Part shown: piece by piece, positions 1-9,322 of the stretch
Layout of the letters: each line of letters opens with the position of its first letter
How positions within the stretch are numbered: position 1 is the stretch's first letter
NCBI RefSeq assembly: GCF_002931235.1
Contig: NZ_PSTT01000042.1
Location: 62,001-126,000, forward strand
Direction: 5' to 3'
DNA length: 64,000 nt
DNA from: Subtercola sp. Z020
GTDB taxonomy: Bacteria; Actinomycetota; Actinomycetes; Actinomycetales; Microbacteriaceae
Translations under genes and position numbers: made by a program
The notes under the pieces: generated by a model
The model's database searches: none
The model's input: only the letters and a program-made list of their open reading frames with translations
Told to the model about the DNA's origin: nothing

Positions 1-338
1 CTTCATGGCTGCGGATCACGGGCAACATCCTTCGATCGGGGTTTTGTTGAACCTTCCCATCGTAGGGGCGGCGACGCTGCGCTGCTCCCAGCCGCTCCCG
101 ATGCGCCCTGCTTCAGCCGCTGCCCGTCGCATCGGGTTCACAATGCTGTCGTCGGTCAAGGCGGCGAACCGGGCGTAACGTGCGGGCGGGCCAGGCGGGC
201 AGGAGGTCAAGGCGCGCGTATCGGACAGGCGGGTAAGGCGAGCGAGCGGGGCGGGCGCGCGTAGCGGACGCGGACGCGCGTGTAGTGCGCGCGGGTCAGG
301 CGAGCGAGCGGGTCAGGAGCGCATATAGTGCGCGCGTG
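1..338. other. gene-free, repetitive GC-rich stretch
   Basis: I see no convincing gene here. From about 180 to 338 the sequence is a degenerate mosaic of short words such as GGTCAGGCGAGCGAGCGGG and GCGCGCGTAGTG, repeated imperfectly two or three times, immediately after the stop codon of the minus-strand gene that ends at 339. It looks like expanded or decayed 3' flanking sequence. A 64-codon minus-strand reading frame (16-210) has no ribosome binding site and no family resemblance that I can see. Confidence 0.5.
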
Positions 339-2006
339 TCAGGCGGGCGGGCGGAAGGCGGAGAGGGGAGCGGAGGGGCCGAGGCCCTGCTGCTCGAAAC
401 GGTCGAGGAGGGTGCCGTCGGGGGCGAAGCGCCAGCCGAGTACCCGCCAGCCCTGGGTGCTGGCCGTGATCTCGACCCCTTCGACGTTGGCGGAGCTCCG
501 CAGGTCGAGGGGGCCCTCGAAGAACCAGTAGTCGGCGGCGGCGAGCTGCTCGGGGGTCTCGATGATCTGGCCGTCGAGCGTGGTGTAGACGAACGAATCG
601 GCGGGGTGGTCGTCGAACACCGCGAGCTTGTCGGCGGCGAGAAGCGCCCGGTACGGAGCCAACACGTCGTCGGCGGACTGCTGGGAGAGCGCGACCCGGG
701 CGTCGGCTGCGGCGAACAGGGCGGCAGCGCGGCTGCGCACCGCCCCGAGGGTGGTGGGCTCGCCCGCGACCACGACGGGCTGCTCGTCTGCGACGGCTGC
801 GACCGCCGAGGCGAGCTCGTCGTGGCCCGCCTTCTCGCGTTGCAGGGCTTCAGCCGCCAACACCTGGCCGAAGTCGTAGGGCGGGGGAGCGGCGAGCTCC
901 TCCTGCCAGGTGAGCAGCAGCCGCTCCGCCCGGTCGACGTAGGGCTGCAGCGCCTCCAGCGACTCCGACGTCTCCGGCCCCCCTTCCAGCGCCCCCTCCG
1001 GTGCCCCAGAAAGACCGCCGGTGTCGCCGCTGCTCTGCGACAGGGGGAGCGCCGACGCGTGGCGAAGCGCGTACACGTCATCGATGGTCCGCGAGACGGC
1101 GGCCGAGGCAGCGACGTCCACCGCGAAGCCCGGGTCGTCGGGCGTCGCCGACGGTTCAGCGGTGGCCTCAGTCGTCCCTACCGCAGACGCCTGCACGCAG
1201 ATGACGGCGCCGCGCCACGGGTCGGGTTCGACCCACCCCGGAGCCACGATGCGCCCGTCGACGACGTCGAAGGGCACCACGCAGAAGACACGCGCCGCGC
1301 GCACCAGCTTCACCTCGTAGTGGCCGTTCCGCGCGTCGAGCAGGTGCCACTCGCCGCCCCAGCCCGAGGCGGCGAGGTTGTTCCAGCCGCGCACGGAGTC
1401 GAAGACCGTGACGACCGACTGAGCCGTGGGGGAGCCGTCGTTGGCCGTGACCGTGTTCAGGGCCTGAACGGTGGTCGCGGGGGCGAGACGGGTTCCGTCG
1501 ACGAAGAGGTGCGCCTCCAGCTGCCCGTCGTGCAGATCGCCGCCCACGGGCACGGTCAGGCAGAGCCGTGGAGCATCGGGCTCGTCGACCGTGTCGAGGC
1601 AGAGCCAGGCCCCGCCGGGCATCCCGCTCCCGGCGATCGCATATTGGTGGTCACCGGGCAGGGCGAGCACCGACAGGCGCCCGTCGAGCAGGAGCTGGTC
1701 GACACCGTCGAGCTCGGAGACGACGCGGAGGGTGAAGCTGATTTCACCCGGCTCGTCGAGGTCGTCGTCGTCCCCCCAGCGCTCGAGCTCGACCGTCGCG
1801 TACTGGTCGGTCGCCAGCCCCGGGACGGGCACGCGGTGGCAGAACCATTCCACCCCGTCGGGCCGGGAGACCGACCAGACGAGCTCTGCGGCGGGCGGAG
1901 TGGGGCCGAGAAGCGTCACCGCCAGCTTCGGATGCCAGCCCGCGGGGTGATAGCCGCCCGATGCGCCGAGCGACAGACGAAGATCGTGAGAGAGCACTGA
2001 AGTCAT
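339..2006 (-). CDS. conserved-looking hypothetical protein, 555 aa
   Basis: I do not recognise a family. The protein is acidic and has no signal peptide or membrane segment. Its first 300 residues are rich in short strand-like stretches and Trp-containing loops (for example GGEWHLLDARNGHYEVK), which suggests a beta-sandwich or repeat fold. Residues about 300-450 look helical and Ala/Glu-rich, possibly coiled coil. A final small domain ends in GWRVLGWRFAPDGTLLDRF. The plus strand also has a long open frame, but its Gly/Arg-rich, low-complexity translation is typical of antisense GC-rich sequence, so the minus strand is chosen. The ATG at 2006 has an AGGTGA 14 bases upstream, a long spacing, so the start is only probable. 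Function unknown. Confidence 0.7.
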   Translation of the reverse strand: MTSVLSHDLRLSLGASGGYHPAGWHPKLAVTLLGPTPPAAELVWSVSRPDGVEWFCHRVPVPGLATDQYATVELERWGDDDDLDEPGEISFTLRVVSELDGVDQLLLDGRLSVLALPGDHQYAIAGSGMPGGAWLCLDTVDEPDAPRLCLTVPVGGDLHDGQLEAHLFVDGTRLAPATTVQALNTVTANDGSPTAQSVVTVFDSVRGWNNLAASGWGGEWHLLDARNGHYEVKLVRAARVFCVVPFDVVDGRIVAPGWVEPDPWRGAVICVQASAVGTTEATAEPSATPDDPGFAVDVAASAAVSRTIDDVYALRHASALPLSQSSGDTGGLSGAPEGALEGGPETSESLEALQPYVDRAERLLLTWQEELAAPPPYDFGQVLAAEALQREKAGHDELASAVAAVADEQPVVVAGEPTTLGAVRSRAAALFAAADARVALSQQSADDVLAPYRALLAADKLAVFDDHPADSFVYTTLDGQIIETPEQLAAADYWFFEGPLDLRSSANVEGVEITASTQGWRVLGWRFAPDGTLLDRFEQQGLGPSAPLSAFRPPA

Positions 2007-2056
2007 TGAGCAATCGTCACCTATACAGCCTTACGGCGCAACTCTCGACCTCAGCT

Positions 2057-2779
2057 TCACCACCAGGCATCGAACCGGCCCCAGAGGGCGCGGAGCGCCG
2101 GACCCTGGCCGTGCAGTGCGTAGGCCACCCCGGTCGCGACCAGCAACAGGTACCAGAGGGCGTTCGTCGCGAAGGCGAACACAAGCACCTCCTGCACCGG
2201 CACGAGCAACAGCCCGAGACCGAGCAGGTCGACGGCGGCGGCCGGCACGAGCATCCAGCGCGCCACGCCGTGCAGCACACCCGCGCGCACCACGGCGACG
2301 GCGGCGACCAACCCGGCCAGCGAGCCGAGCAGGCTAACCCCGAGGCTCGCGTAGCCGCCGAGGAATGCCGCACCTCCGGGCGCCGCCGGCACCAGCGCAT
2401 CGCTCATCGTCGGCAGCGGAGTGAGCAGGCTCGAGAGATCGAGCACGAGTCGATGCACACCGAAGACGAACAGCGCCGTGCGCCCGACGACCGAGGGGCC
2501 GACGACACCCGTCTGCCCGGGCAGTCCGAAGGCCAGGATTCCGCAGGCGATCGCGAACACCGCCCAGCACACCAACTGCAGGCCCGGAGGAGTGAGCAGC
2601 AGCCCGAAGACGTTCGGGAACGCCGATGCCACCGACGCCGCGAGGGGGTACAGCAGCGCGAGAACGATTCCCGAGCCACCCACCGTCGTCGTGGTCACCG
2701 CCGTCGGGGTCGCCGTCGTCGGGGTCGAGCCCGAGCGCGCTTCACCCCGGGGCGAGGATGGGGGCGTCACCCTGCTCAT
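2057..2779 (-). CDS. polytopic membrane protein, 240 aa
   Basis: Unknown integral membrane protein. After a charged and Thr-rich N-terminus (about 30 residues) there are about six hydrophobic segments, for example around VLALLYPLAASVASAF, LQLVCWAVFAIACGILAFG, ALFVFGVHRLVLDLSSLL, LGVSLLGSLAGLVAAVAV, VDLLGLGLLLVPVQEVLVF and ALWYLLLVATGVAYAL. The reading frame is open 58 codons further upstream, but the ATG at 2779 is preceded by a perfect GGAGGAG at good spacing and avoids an Arg/Pro-rich, unlikely N-terminus that would overlap the divergent regulator gene. It lies 50 bases upstream of the 555-residue unknown gene on the same strand, so the two may be co-transcribed. Function unknown. Confidence 0.75.
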   Translation of the reverse strand: MSRVTPPSSPRGEARSGSTPTTATPTAVTTTTVGGSGIVLALLYPLAASVASAFPNVFGLLLTPPGLQLVCWAVFAIACGILAFGLPGQTGVVGPSVVGRTALFVFGVHRLVLDLSSLLTPLPTMSDALVPAAPGGAAFLGGYASLGVSLLGSLAGLVAAVAVVRAGVLHGVARWMLVPAAAVDLLGLGLLLVPVQEVLVFAFATNALWYLLLVATGVAYALHGQGPALRALWGRFDAWW

Positions 2780-2914
2780 ACGGCTCTCCTCCGGTCGGCT
2801 CCGACGGCCCCAGCGTAGCGCCGGTGGCGCCGGTGGCGGCGACCGCAGCAGAACCGCGCGCCGCCCCCGAAGGACCCGCCGCGCAAAGCGCACCAGCCGC
2901 ATTAGAGTTGCCGA

Positions 2915-5824
2915 GTGAGAATCGGACTGCTGGGCGGCCTGCGCGTCGAGCACGAGGGTGAGGGCATCACCGTCTCCGGCGCCATGCAGCTCGCCGTGCT
3001 CTTCAGGCTCGCCGTCGACGCGGGCTCTGCGGTGGGCTACCGCGGCATCGCCGAAGACATCTGGGGGAGGGATGCCCCGGCCAACGCGAAGGCGTCACTG
3101 CAGTCGATCGTGTCGAGGCTCCGCTCGCAGTTGCCGCCCACCACGATCGAGTCGACGACCGGCGGGTACCGCCTGAACGTCGCGCGTACCGACGTGGATG
3201 CGCTGCGCTTCACCGATCTCGTGGCCGACGCCGACCAGCGCGCCCGGAGCGGCGACACGGGCGGCGCGTCTGCTCTCGCCGAGGAGGCGCTGCAGCTCTG
3301 GGCGGGCGAGCCGTGGACGCCGTCGGAGAACTTCGACTGGTTCGAGCGCGACCTCGCCGCAGACCACGCTCGCGCCCTCGCACTGCGCGCGGCAGAGGGG
3401 GTTCGCGACCGTGCCGGAACGCCGCATCCCGCTCTGCCGGCCCCGCTCACGACCTTGGTCGGGCGCGACGCCGAGCTGGCCACCCTCACCCAGCAGCTCG
3501 CGGCCAACCGTCTGGTGACCGTCATCGGCACCGGGGGAGCGGGCAAGACCCGGCTCGCCCTCGAGACGGCGGCCCACCGGGGCAGCGCGCTGCTGGTCGA
3601 GCTGGCCCCTGTCGGCCCGAGCGAGATCGTCGGCGCGGTGCTCACGGCGACCGGCCGTGAACTCCGAACCGCAGAGACCACCGGCGAGTCGAGCCGCAGC
3701 CGTCTTCTCGAAGCCCTGGCGGGGCGGGATGTTCTGCTGGTGCTCGACAACTGCGAGCACGTGATCGACGCCGCGGCCGCCCTGTCGCAGGATCTGCTCT
3801 CGGCCCTGCCGCTGCTGCGCATCCTGGCCACGAGCCGGGAGCCTCTCGGCGTACCGGGCGAGGCGTTCGTCGGTCTCGGCTCGCTCTCGCACCCGTCGGA
3901 ACAGCTGGTCGCGTCGGCGACGCCCGACGACCTCGCGGCCTACCCGGCCGTCGAACTCTTCCGGCAGCGGGCGCTCTCGGCCACCGGTCGTGCGCTGAGT
4001 GACGACGAGCTCACGGTGGCGGCCCACATCTGCCTGCGGCTCGACGGCCTTCCGCTCGCCATCGAGCTGGCCGCGGCGAAGCTCCGCACCATGGAACCGC
4101 ACGAGGTGCTGGCCGGCCTCGACGACCGCTTCACGCTGCTGACCGGCGGGTACCGTACGGCGATGCCGCGACACCAGACCCTGAAGGCGATGATCGACTG
4201 GAGCTGGAGCCTGCTCGACGACGGCGAGCGAAAGGCACTGCTGGGTCTCTCGGTGTTCCCCGCGGGGGTCGGCGTCTCCGAAGCGCGCTCGCTCGCGGCG
4301 GCGCTGGAGTTGCCGGGTGCCGCGGTGTTCGACACGCTGGTCGACCGCTCGCTGCTGCAGCGCATCCGGGGCCGCTACCGCGCGCTCGAGACGATTCGCG
4401 AATACGGTGTCGAGCGCATCCTCGCCGCGGGCGGTCTGGTCGACGCCAGAACGGCCCAGGCGCAGTACATGGTGCAGCGCGCCGAGGAGTTCGACCACCT
4501 GCTGCGAGGCCCGAGGGTCACCGAGGCTGTCACCTGGTTCGACGCCGAAGAAGACAACATCGTGAGCGCGTTGCGTCACGCGAGCGGGATGCCGCTGGCC
4601 GAGGTGTTGGTTCGGCTGACGATCTCGTGCTGCTGGTACTGGGTGCTGCGCGACCGCAACGAGGAGGCGGCCCAGTGGCTGCGGGTCGCCGCCGCCTGGG
4701 CAGCCGAGGTCGAGGGTGATGAGGCGCGTGTGCTCGCCCTCGTGTACCCCCTGCTGCAGAACTTCACGGGCGACGACAGCGACGACTTCGACCCGGCCGC
4801 GTTCGGCAGCCAGCTCATTCGGCTCGTCGAGCCGATGAGGACGCTGCGGGTCGTGGCCGACAGCCACGACGTTCTGCAGCTGCTGGCGCCCTGCCTGCTC
4901 GCGTTCGCCGAGGTTGCGGGCGACCCCGACTGGATCGCGGCTGTGCGGCTGCCCCACGGGGAAGATCTCGGCCTCGGCCCGTGGCCGACCGCCATGCTGC
5001 ATGTGATGGGCGCGGCCGCCGCCCAGAACCGCGGGGACATTGACGAACTCGGCCGTGAATCGGCGATCGCGATGGACCTGCTCGCGCAGGCCGGCGACCG
5101 GTGGGGCACCGCCCTCGCCGAACGGCTGTACGCGGAGTGGCTGACCCTGCAGGGCCGGCTGGAGGAGGCGCTCGAGCTGGCGGACTCCTCGAACGAGATC
5201 ATGCGCTCGATCGCCTCCGCCACCGATTTCGCCCGCGAACAGGGGCTGAGCATCCAGCTGCTGAACCGTCTGGGCCGCCCGCAGGAGGCACGCGCCCGGG
5301 TGCAGAGGCTGATCGCCGAAACCGACGCGAGTGGTGACCCCCGCGCCATCCTGCAGGTGCAGATCTCTGCGCTGCAGCTCGACGTCGTGACGGGCGATGT
5401 CGAGGCCGCGGGCATCCGCGTCGCCCAGATCGACGACCTGATCGGTCTGTCGAAGGCGCAGCTGCAGACGACCGCCGTGCTGGAGACGGCCAAGAGTGCT
5501 CTCGCGAGGCAGCTCGGCGCTCTCGACGAGGCCGAACAGCATCTGAGACGCGCGGCCGAGACGTCTCTTCGAAGCCGCGACCGGCCGATCATCGGCACTG
5601 TCGCCATCGAGGTGGGGATGGTCGCCCTCGCCCGGGGCAACATCGGAACGGCCGTGCGGGCCGCAGACTACGCGATCGCCGTCATCGGGGCCTTCGACAC
5701 GACGCAGCCCGACCTGCGGACGATCGGCGACGCGGCCGAGAGTGCGGGAATCGGGCGCCCGGGCACCGGAGTGACCGAACGCCCGACCGCGATGGGCGCG
5801 CTGGCGGAGCTGCTGGGGCCGTAG
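2915..5824 (+). CDS. AfsR/SARP-type transcriptional regulator with NB-ARC ATPase and TPR-like C-terminus
   Basis: A large STAND-type regulator of 969 residues. Residues 1-90 form an OmpR-like winged helix (RIGLLGGLRVEHEG...GYRLNV). Residues 95-165 are a short bacterial-activator-like segment (LVADADQRARSGD...). An NTPase follows with Walker A GTGGAGKT near residue 206 and Walker B VLLVLDNCEH near 273; LRILATSREP and LRLDGLPLAIELAAAKLR are typical of the AfsR/NB-ARC set. The last ~450 residues are helical repeats, probably TPR. There is no LuxR-type DNA-binding domain at the C-terminus, so DNA contact should be through the N-terminal winged helix. The start is GTG at 2915, divergent from the membrane protein at 2779. 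Targets are unknown; such proteins often control secondary metabolism or exporters, and a DrrAB-like exporter is next door. Confidence 0.9.
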   Translation: MRIGLLGGLRVEHEGEGITVSGAMQLAVLFRLAVDAGSAVGYRGIAEDIWGRDAPANAKASLQSIVSRLRSQLPPTTIESTTGGYRLNVARTDVDALRFTDLVADADQRARSGDTGGASALAEEALQLWAGEPWTPSENFDWFERDLAADHARALALRAAEGVRDRAGTPHPALPAPLTTLVGRDAELATLTQQLAANRLVTVIGTGGAGKTRLALETAAHRGSALLVELAPVGPSEIVGAVLTATGRELRTAETTGESSRSRLLEALAGRDVLLVLDNCEHVIDAAAALSQDLLSALPLLRILATSREPLGVPGEAFVGLGSLSHPSEQLVASATPDDLAAYPAVELFRQRALSATGRALSDDELTVAAHICLRLDGLPLAIELAAAKLRTMEPHEVLAGLDDRFTLLTGGYRTAMPRHQTLKAMIDWSWSLLDDGERKALLGLSVFPAGVGVSEARSLAAALELPGAAVFDTLVDRSLLQRIRGRYRALETIREYGVERILAAGGLVDARTAQAQYMVQRAEEFDHLLRGPRVTEAVTWFDAEEDNIVSALRHASGMPLAEVLVRLTISCCWYWVLRDRNEEAAQWLRVAAAWAAEVEGDEARVLALVYPLLQNFTGDDSDDFDPAAFGSQLIRLVEPMRTLRVVADSHDVLQLLAPCLLAFAEVAGDPDWIAAVRLPHGEDLGLGPWPTAMLHVMGAAAAQNRGDIDELGRESAIAMDLLAQAGDRWGTALAERLYAEWLTLQGRLEEALELADSSNEIMRSIASATDFAREQGLSIQLLNRLGRPQEARARVQRLIAETDASGDPRAILQVQISALQLDVVTGDVEAAGIRVAQIDDLIGLSKAQLQTTAVLETAKSALARQLGALDEAEQHLRRAAETSLRSRDRPIIGTVAIEVGMVALARGNIGTAVRAADYAIAVIGAFDTTQPDLRTIGDAAESAGIGRPGTGVTERPTAMGALAELLGP

Positions 5825-5861
5825 CCGCGAAGCGCGACAGCCGGAACCGGAGCCGGAGCCG

Positions 5862-6629
5862 CTACACCTTGCGGCGGTACGCCCAGGTGGCGAGCGGGAA
5901 GAAGACGCCCACCAGCACCACGCACGACGCGAGCACCCACAGCACCTGGCCCGTCGTGGTGTCGCCGACCACACCCGTCGACCCGGTCAGCAGCCCGCGC
6001 ATCGACTCGATGACGTGTGTCACCGGGTTGATCGTCACCCAGCCCTGCAGCCACGTCGGCAGCGTGTCGGCCGGCACGAACGTCGACGACCCGAAGGTGA
6101 GCGGGAAGACGATCAGGAACGACAGCCCCTGCACAGCGCCGGCACTGCGGGCGAGCATCCCGATCAGCACAGAGACCCAGCACAGGCTGACCGCGAACGC
6201 GATGATCAGCAGGATCGCGACCACGACGTGCCACCAGGGCGTGTTGAACTCGAAGCCGATGATCGCGCCGAACACCAGCGTCACCGTGATGGCGATCGAG
6301 TGCCGCACGATGTCGCCGAGAACAGCACCGAACAGGGGAGCGGAGCGCGCGATCGGCAGAGAGCGGAACCGGTCGAAGATGCCCTTCTGAATGTCGGTGT
6401 TCAGGTTCACCCCGATGGTGAGGGACGTGAACATGATCGTCTGCACGATGATGCCCGGCAGGGCGAACTCGACGTAGGCTCCGGTCGACCCGGCGATGGC
6501 ACCGCCGAAGATGAAGACGAACACGACGGTGAGGATGATCGGCTGCAGCGTCACATCGATGAACTGTTCGGGGTTCCGCACCATCTTGACGACGGAACGC
6601 TTGGCGAGGATGAGGGAGTCGCGGAGCAT
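5862..6629 (-). CDS. ABC-2 type transporter permease, DrrB-like
   Basis: Membrane subunit of a DrrAB-type drug or lipid exporter, 255 residues with six predicted membrane spans. The order of segments and the conserved loop 'NLNTDIQKGIFDRFRSLPIARSAP' (shown here as its parts TDIQKGIFDRFRSLPIAR) are characteristic of the daunorubicin-resistance permease family, as is the late FGSSTFVPADTLPTWLQG segment followed by NPVTHVIES. Its ATG at 6629 overlaps the stop of the ATPase gene by one base (TGATG), so the two are translationally coupled. It converges with the AfsR-type gene ending 37 bases away. The substrate cannot be read from sequence. Confidence 0.92.
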   Translation of the reverse strand: MLRDSLILAKRSVVKMVRNPEQFIDVTLQPIILTVVFVFIFGGAIAGSTGAYVEFALPGIIVQTIMFTSLTIGVNLNTDIQKGIFDRFRSLPIARSAPLFGAVLGDIVRHSIAITVTLVFGAIIGFEFNTPWWHVVVAILLIIAFAVSLCWVSVLIGMLARSAGAVQGLSFLIVFPLTFGSSTFVPADTLPTWLQGWVTINPVTHVIESMRGLLTGSTGVVGDTTTGQVLWVLASCVVLVGVFFPLATWAYRRKV

Positions 6630-7573
6630 CAGGCGACCTCTTTCTTGTTCTGGCCGGTCAACGAGTAGAAGACCTCGTCGAGGCTGGGGAGACGGAGCGA
6701 GAGTTCCGACACGGAGATGCGCTCGGCGGCCAGAGCGGCCACCACATCGGTGAGCGCCGATTCGTCGACCACCGGCACCGAGAGCAGGTCGGGCGCGGGT
6801 TGATCCGGTTCGCGGGTGCCGAAGCGTGTGAGCAGTTCACGCACCCGGGGGAGTGACGCCGCATCGTTCGGCCTCACCTCGAGGGTCTGGCCGCCGACCT
6901 GGCGCTTCAGTCCCCGCGGTGTGTCGTGGGCGATGATCGTGCCGTGGTCGATGACGGTGATCTCGTTGGCCAGGGCGTCGGCCTCTTCGAGGTACTGCGT
7001 CGTCAGCAGGATGGTCGTTCCCTGGGCCACGAGCGTGCGGATCATGTCCCACACGTCGTCGCGTTTGGCCGGGTCGAGCCCGGTGGTCGGCTCGTCGAGG
7101 TAGACCACACTCGGCCGGCCGATGAGTGAAGCAGAGAGGTCGAGCCGGCGGCGCATGCCACCCGAGTAGGTCTTCGCCAGGCGGCCAGCGGCATCCGTCA
7201 GGTCGAATTCGGCGAGCAGTTCGGCGGCGCGCACCTTCGCCTGCCGCGTCGACAGGTGCAGCAGCTGGCCGATCATGACGAGGTTCTGCATTCCGGTGAG
7301 GTCTTCGTCGATGCTGGCGAACTGGCCGGTGAGCCCGATCCTGCGCCTCACCGCCGTGGCGTCGTGCACGACGTCGAGCCCGCCAATGCTCGCCCGGCCC
7401 CCGTCGGGCTTCAGCAGGGTCGCCAGAATGCGCACCGCCGTCGTCTTGCCCGCTCCGTTCGGGCCGAGCACGCCGAGCACCCTGCCCTCCTCGACCTCGA
7501 GGTCGATGCCGTTCAGGGCCGTGGTCTTCCCGAACCGTTTGATGAGACCGTGGGCCTCGATTGCTGCTGTCAT
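6629..7573 (-). CDS. daunorubicin-resistance-type ABC transporter ATP-binding protein, DrrA-like
   Basis: Cytoplasmic ATPase of the exporter, 314 residues. Walker A is GPNGAGKTT, the signature motif is YSGGMRRRLDL, Walker B is VVYLDEPTTGLD, and the H-loop equivalent is TTQYLEEAD with Gln in place of His, as is usual in DrrA proteins. The C-terminal ~90 residues contain the accessory domain seen in DrrA (EVRPND...LPSLDEVFYSLTG). The frame extends 12 codons upstream, but ATG 7573 has a GAGGAG at suitable spacing and the N-terminus MTAAIEAHGLIKRFG fits the family. The gene is first in a two-gene unit with the permease and is divergent from the hydrolase at 7734. Confidence 0.95.
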   Translation of the reverse strand: MTAAIEAHGLIKRFGKTTALNGIDLEVEEGRVLGVLGPNGAGKTTAVRILATLLKPDGGRASIGGLDVVHDATAVRRRIGLTGQFASIDEDLTGMQNLVMIGQLLHLSTRQAKVRAAELLAEFDLTDAAGRLAKTYSGGMRRRLDLSASLIGRPSVVYLDEPTTGLDPAKRDDVWDMIRTLVAQGTTILLTTQYLEEADALANEITVIDHGTIIAHDTPRGLKRQVGGQTLEVRPNDAASLPRVRELLTRFGTREPDQPAPDLLSVPVVDESALTDVVAALAAERISVSELSLRLPSLDEVFYSLTGQNKKEVA

Positions 7574-7733
7574 ACGTTCTTCTTCTCCTCTGCGCGGTGC
7601 GCGGGGCACGGGATGCTGCGCCCGAAGAGAAGAGTGCGGCCGGGGTTCTGTCGAACCGCTGTCGCGGCGCTGTCAGGCGCTGTCGCGCGCTGCCCTAGAG
7701 TCGTTCCGACGACCCCGAACGGAAGGAACGGCG

Positions 7734-8450
7734 ATGGAGCTGATCTTCGTGCATGGCGCCCTGGTGCGAGACGGCGAGTGGTGGTGGCGGAACACCGCCG
7801 AACGGCTCGAGGGCAGCACAGGCATCCGGAGCCGTGCGCTCGCTCTGCCCTCCTGCGGCGAGACGGTGCCCGGGGAGGTCGCCGGCGGTCTCGTCGCCGA
7901 CGCCGCGGCCCTCCGATCCGCACTCGACGACGTGGCCGCAGCAGGCAGCGAGGCGATCGTCGTCGGCCACTCCTACGGAGGCACCGTCATCGCCGAAGCG
8001 GGCCGGCACCCTGCCGTGCGGCATCTTCTGTACGTCTCGTCGTACCTGCCTGAGGTCGGGTTGGCGCAGGGCGCGATCATAAGCGGCGAGGCCGACCCGG
8101 TCTCGATCGCCGACAACGGCGACGGCACGCTGAGCGTCGCCGGCTACGACACCGCCTCCTTCGGCGCACGCTTTCTGCAGGACGCGGATGCCGACACCCA
8201 GCTCGAGGCGTGGCAGCGCGTCACGGCGCAGGCCGTGGCGTCGTTCGTGACACCGACGACCGCCGCCGGCTGGAAGGGCGTCGACTCGACCTACCTCGTC
8301 TGCGCCGACGACCGCAGCACGTCGATCGATCTCCAGCGGCTGCACGCCGCGCGCGCGACGCACTCCGTCGAACTGCCGACCGGTCACCACCCGTTCATCA
8401 CTCGGCCCGACCTCGTGGTCGCTGAGATCACGGCGCTGCTGGGCCGCTGA
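7734..8450 (+). CDS. alpha/beta hydrolase
   Basis: A 238-residue single-domain alpha/beta hydrolase of the small esterase type (AB hydrolase 6). It opens with the first beta strand and oxyanion loop ELIFVHGALVRDG. The nucleophile elbow is VVGHSYGG with Ser near residue 79, and the catalytic His is in TGHHPFITRP near 217. The acid is likely in LVCADDRSTS. No signal peptide, so it acts in the cytoplasm. An upstream in-frame extension of 153 codons is rejected because ATG 7734 has GGAAGGA just upstream and the extension antisense-overlaps the DrrA gene. Substrate unknown. Confidence 0.9.
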   Translation: MELIFVHGALVRDGEWWWRNTAERLEGSTGIRSRALALPSCGETVPGEVAGGLVADAAALRSALDDVAAAGSEAIVVGHSYGGTVIAEAGRHPAVRHLLYVSSYLPEVGLAQGAIISGEADPVSIADNGDGTLSVAGYDTASFGARFLQDADADTQLEAWQRVTAQAVASFVTPTTAAGWKGVDSTYLVCADDRSTSIDLQRLHAARATHSVELPTGHHPFITRPDLVVAEITALLGR

Positions 8451-8647
8451 GGGCGCAGAGGTCAAGCCCGAGCTTTCGAGTCGTTCCGATGCCGCACTGG
8501 TCAGGTGAGGCAGCCACTGAGGAACGATGAGGGACGAGCGTGAATGCACCGGGTGCAGCGGGCAGGGACGACAGCGGCGGTGAGCATTCTCGGGCCGGGG
8601 CCGTGTTGGGATGACCGCATCCACCGATCTGAGCGAAGGGCACCGCA

Positions 8648-8884
8648 ATGTCACTGACCGTCCGTCCCACGACCAGCACCCTCGAGGTGGCCGCTCTCTC
8701 ACCGAACTCGTGGCGCGTGAGCGACCACAGCAGGGAACCCCGCGACGGACTGACTCTGCTCGGATTCGTCGAGAGGTTCGGGATGGTCTACGAAGCCACC
8801 GCCATAGGCGCGCCGCTGACCCGGTCGTACTTCGGATCGCTCGACGACGCGGTGCAGGCGCTCACCCTCGGCCCGCCCGCCTGA
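8648..8884 (+). CDS. small hypothetical protein, 78 aa
   Basis: A short cytoplasmic protein that I do not recognise. ATG 8648 has GAAGGG eight bases upstream. The composition is ordinary for a folded protein (DGLTLLGFVERFGMVYEATA, SYFGSLDDAVQAL) with strand-strand-helix character, unlike the Arg/Pro-rich antisense frames around it. It resembles in length and pattern small actinobacterial stand-alone domains of unknown function. It stands alone between the hydrolase and the convergent small gene ending at 8950, with a 197-base leader that shows no clear gene. Confidence 0.65.
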   Translation: MSLTVRPTTSTLEVAALSPNSWRVSDHSREPRDGLTLLGFVERFGMVYEATAIGAPLTRSYFGSLDDAVQALTLGPPA

Positions 8885-8949
8885 CCGCAGGGGGCTGGGC
8901 GGTGCCGGTCAGAGTTCGGTCTCGGTCGGCAGCGCGGGCGCTCCTTCCG

Positions 8950-9285
8950 TCAGCGCGGCTGGGCGGGGTTCGTCGGCACGCCCTGCGAGGGCGGGTTCAT
9001 CGGTGGCCCGGACGTCGTCGGCGACACCTTGGAACCACCGGGCGCCCCGCTCATCGTCTCCGGGCGCCCCGTCGACACGGTTCCGCTCGGGGATGCGCCG
9101 CCGCGGAGTTCTTCGAGGCGGCGTTCGAGCACGGTGAGTACCGGAAGTCGCTGGGCGTGCTGTTGCTCGTACTGAAGCAACTCGCCCACCTGCTGCTCGT
9201 CGAGCGGCGCAATGCGGGCCGGCAGATGACCTGTCAGCACGTGGTCGTAGTCGGGCAGGGGGAGCGCGTCGTGGCCGTTCGGCAT
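8950..9285 (-). CDS. small hypothetical protein, likely partner of the Rv2629-type factor, 111 aa
   Basis: Unknown protein. Residues 1-55 look folded and helical (YDHVLTGHLPARIAPLDEQQ, LLQYEQQHAQRLPVLTVLER), including a possible coiled-coil stretch. The second half is Gly/Pro/Ser/Thr-rich and probably disordered. ATG 9285 carries a GGAG six bases upstream; the frame is open a further 52 codons upstream but that would overlap the neighbour. It starts 37 bases after the stop of the hibernation-factor gene on the same strand, so the two very probably form an operon. No function is assigned. Confidence 0.65.
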   Translation of the reverse strand: MPNGHDALPLPDYDHVLTGHLPARIAPLDEQQVGELLQYEQQHAQRLPVLTVLERRLEELRGGASPSGTVSTGRPETMSGAPGGSKVSPTTSGPPMNPPSQGVPTNPAQPR

Positions 9286-9322
9286 GGGGGTCTCCGGGTC
9301 TCTCGGTGGGTGAGGGGAAGGG

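Noticed and set aside
16-210. Short minus-strand frame at the window edge
   Set aside because: No ribosome binding site and no family resemblance.
180-338. Possible attachment site or integron-like repeat
   Set aside because: Words are imperfect and unordered; no integrase or tRNA is nearby.
285-2000. 571-codon plus-strand frame opposite the first gene
   Set aside because: Gly/Arg/Val-rich translation with no folded-looking segments; the antisense frame is the more protein-like.
3095-5974. 959-codon minus-strand frame inside the AfsR-type gene
   Set aside because: Arg/Gly/Gln-rich shadow of a gene with clear ATPase motifs on the other strand.
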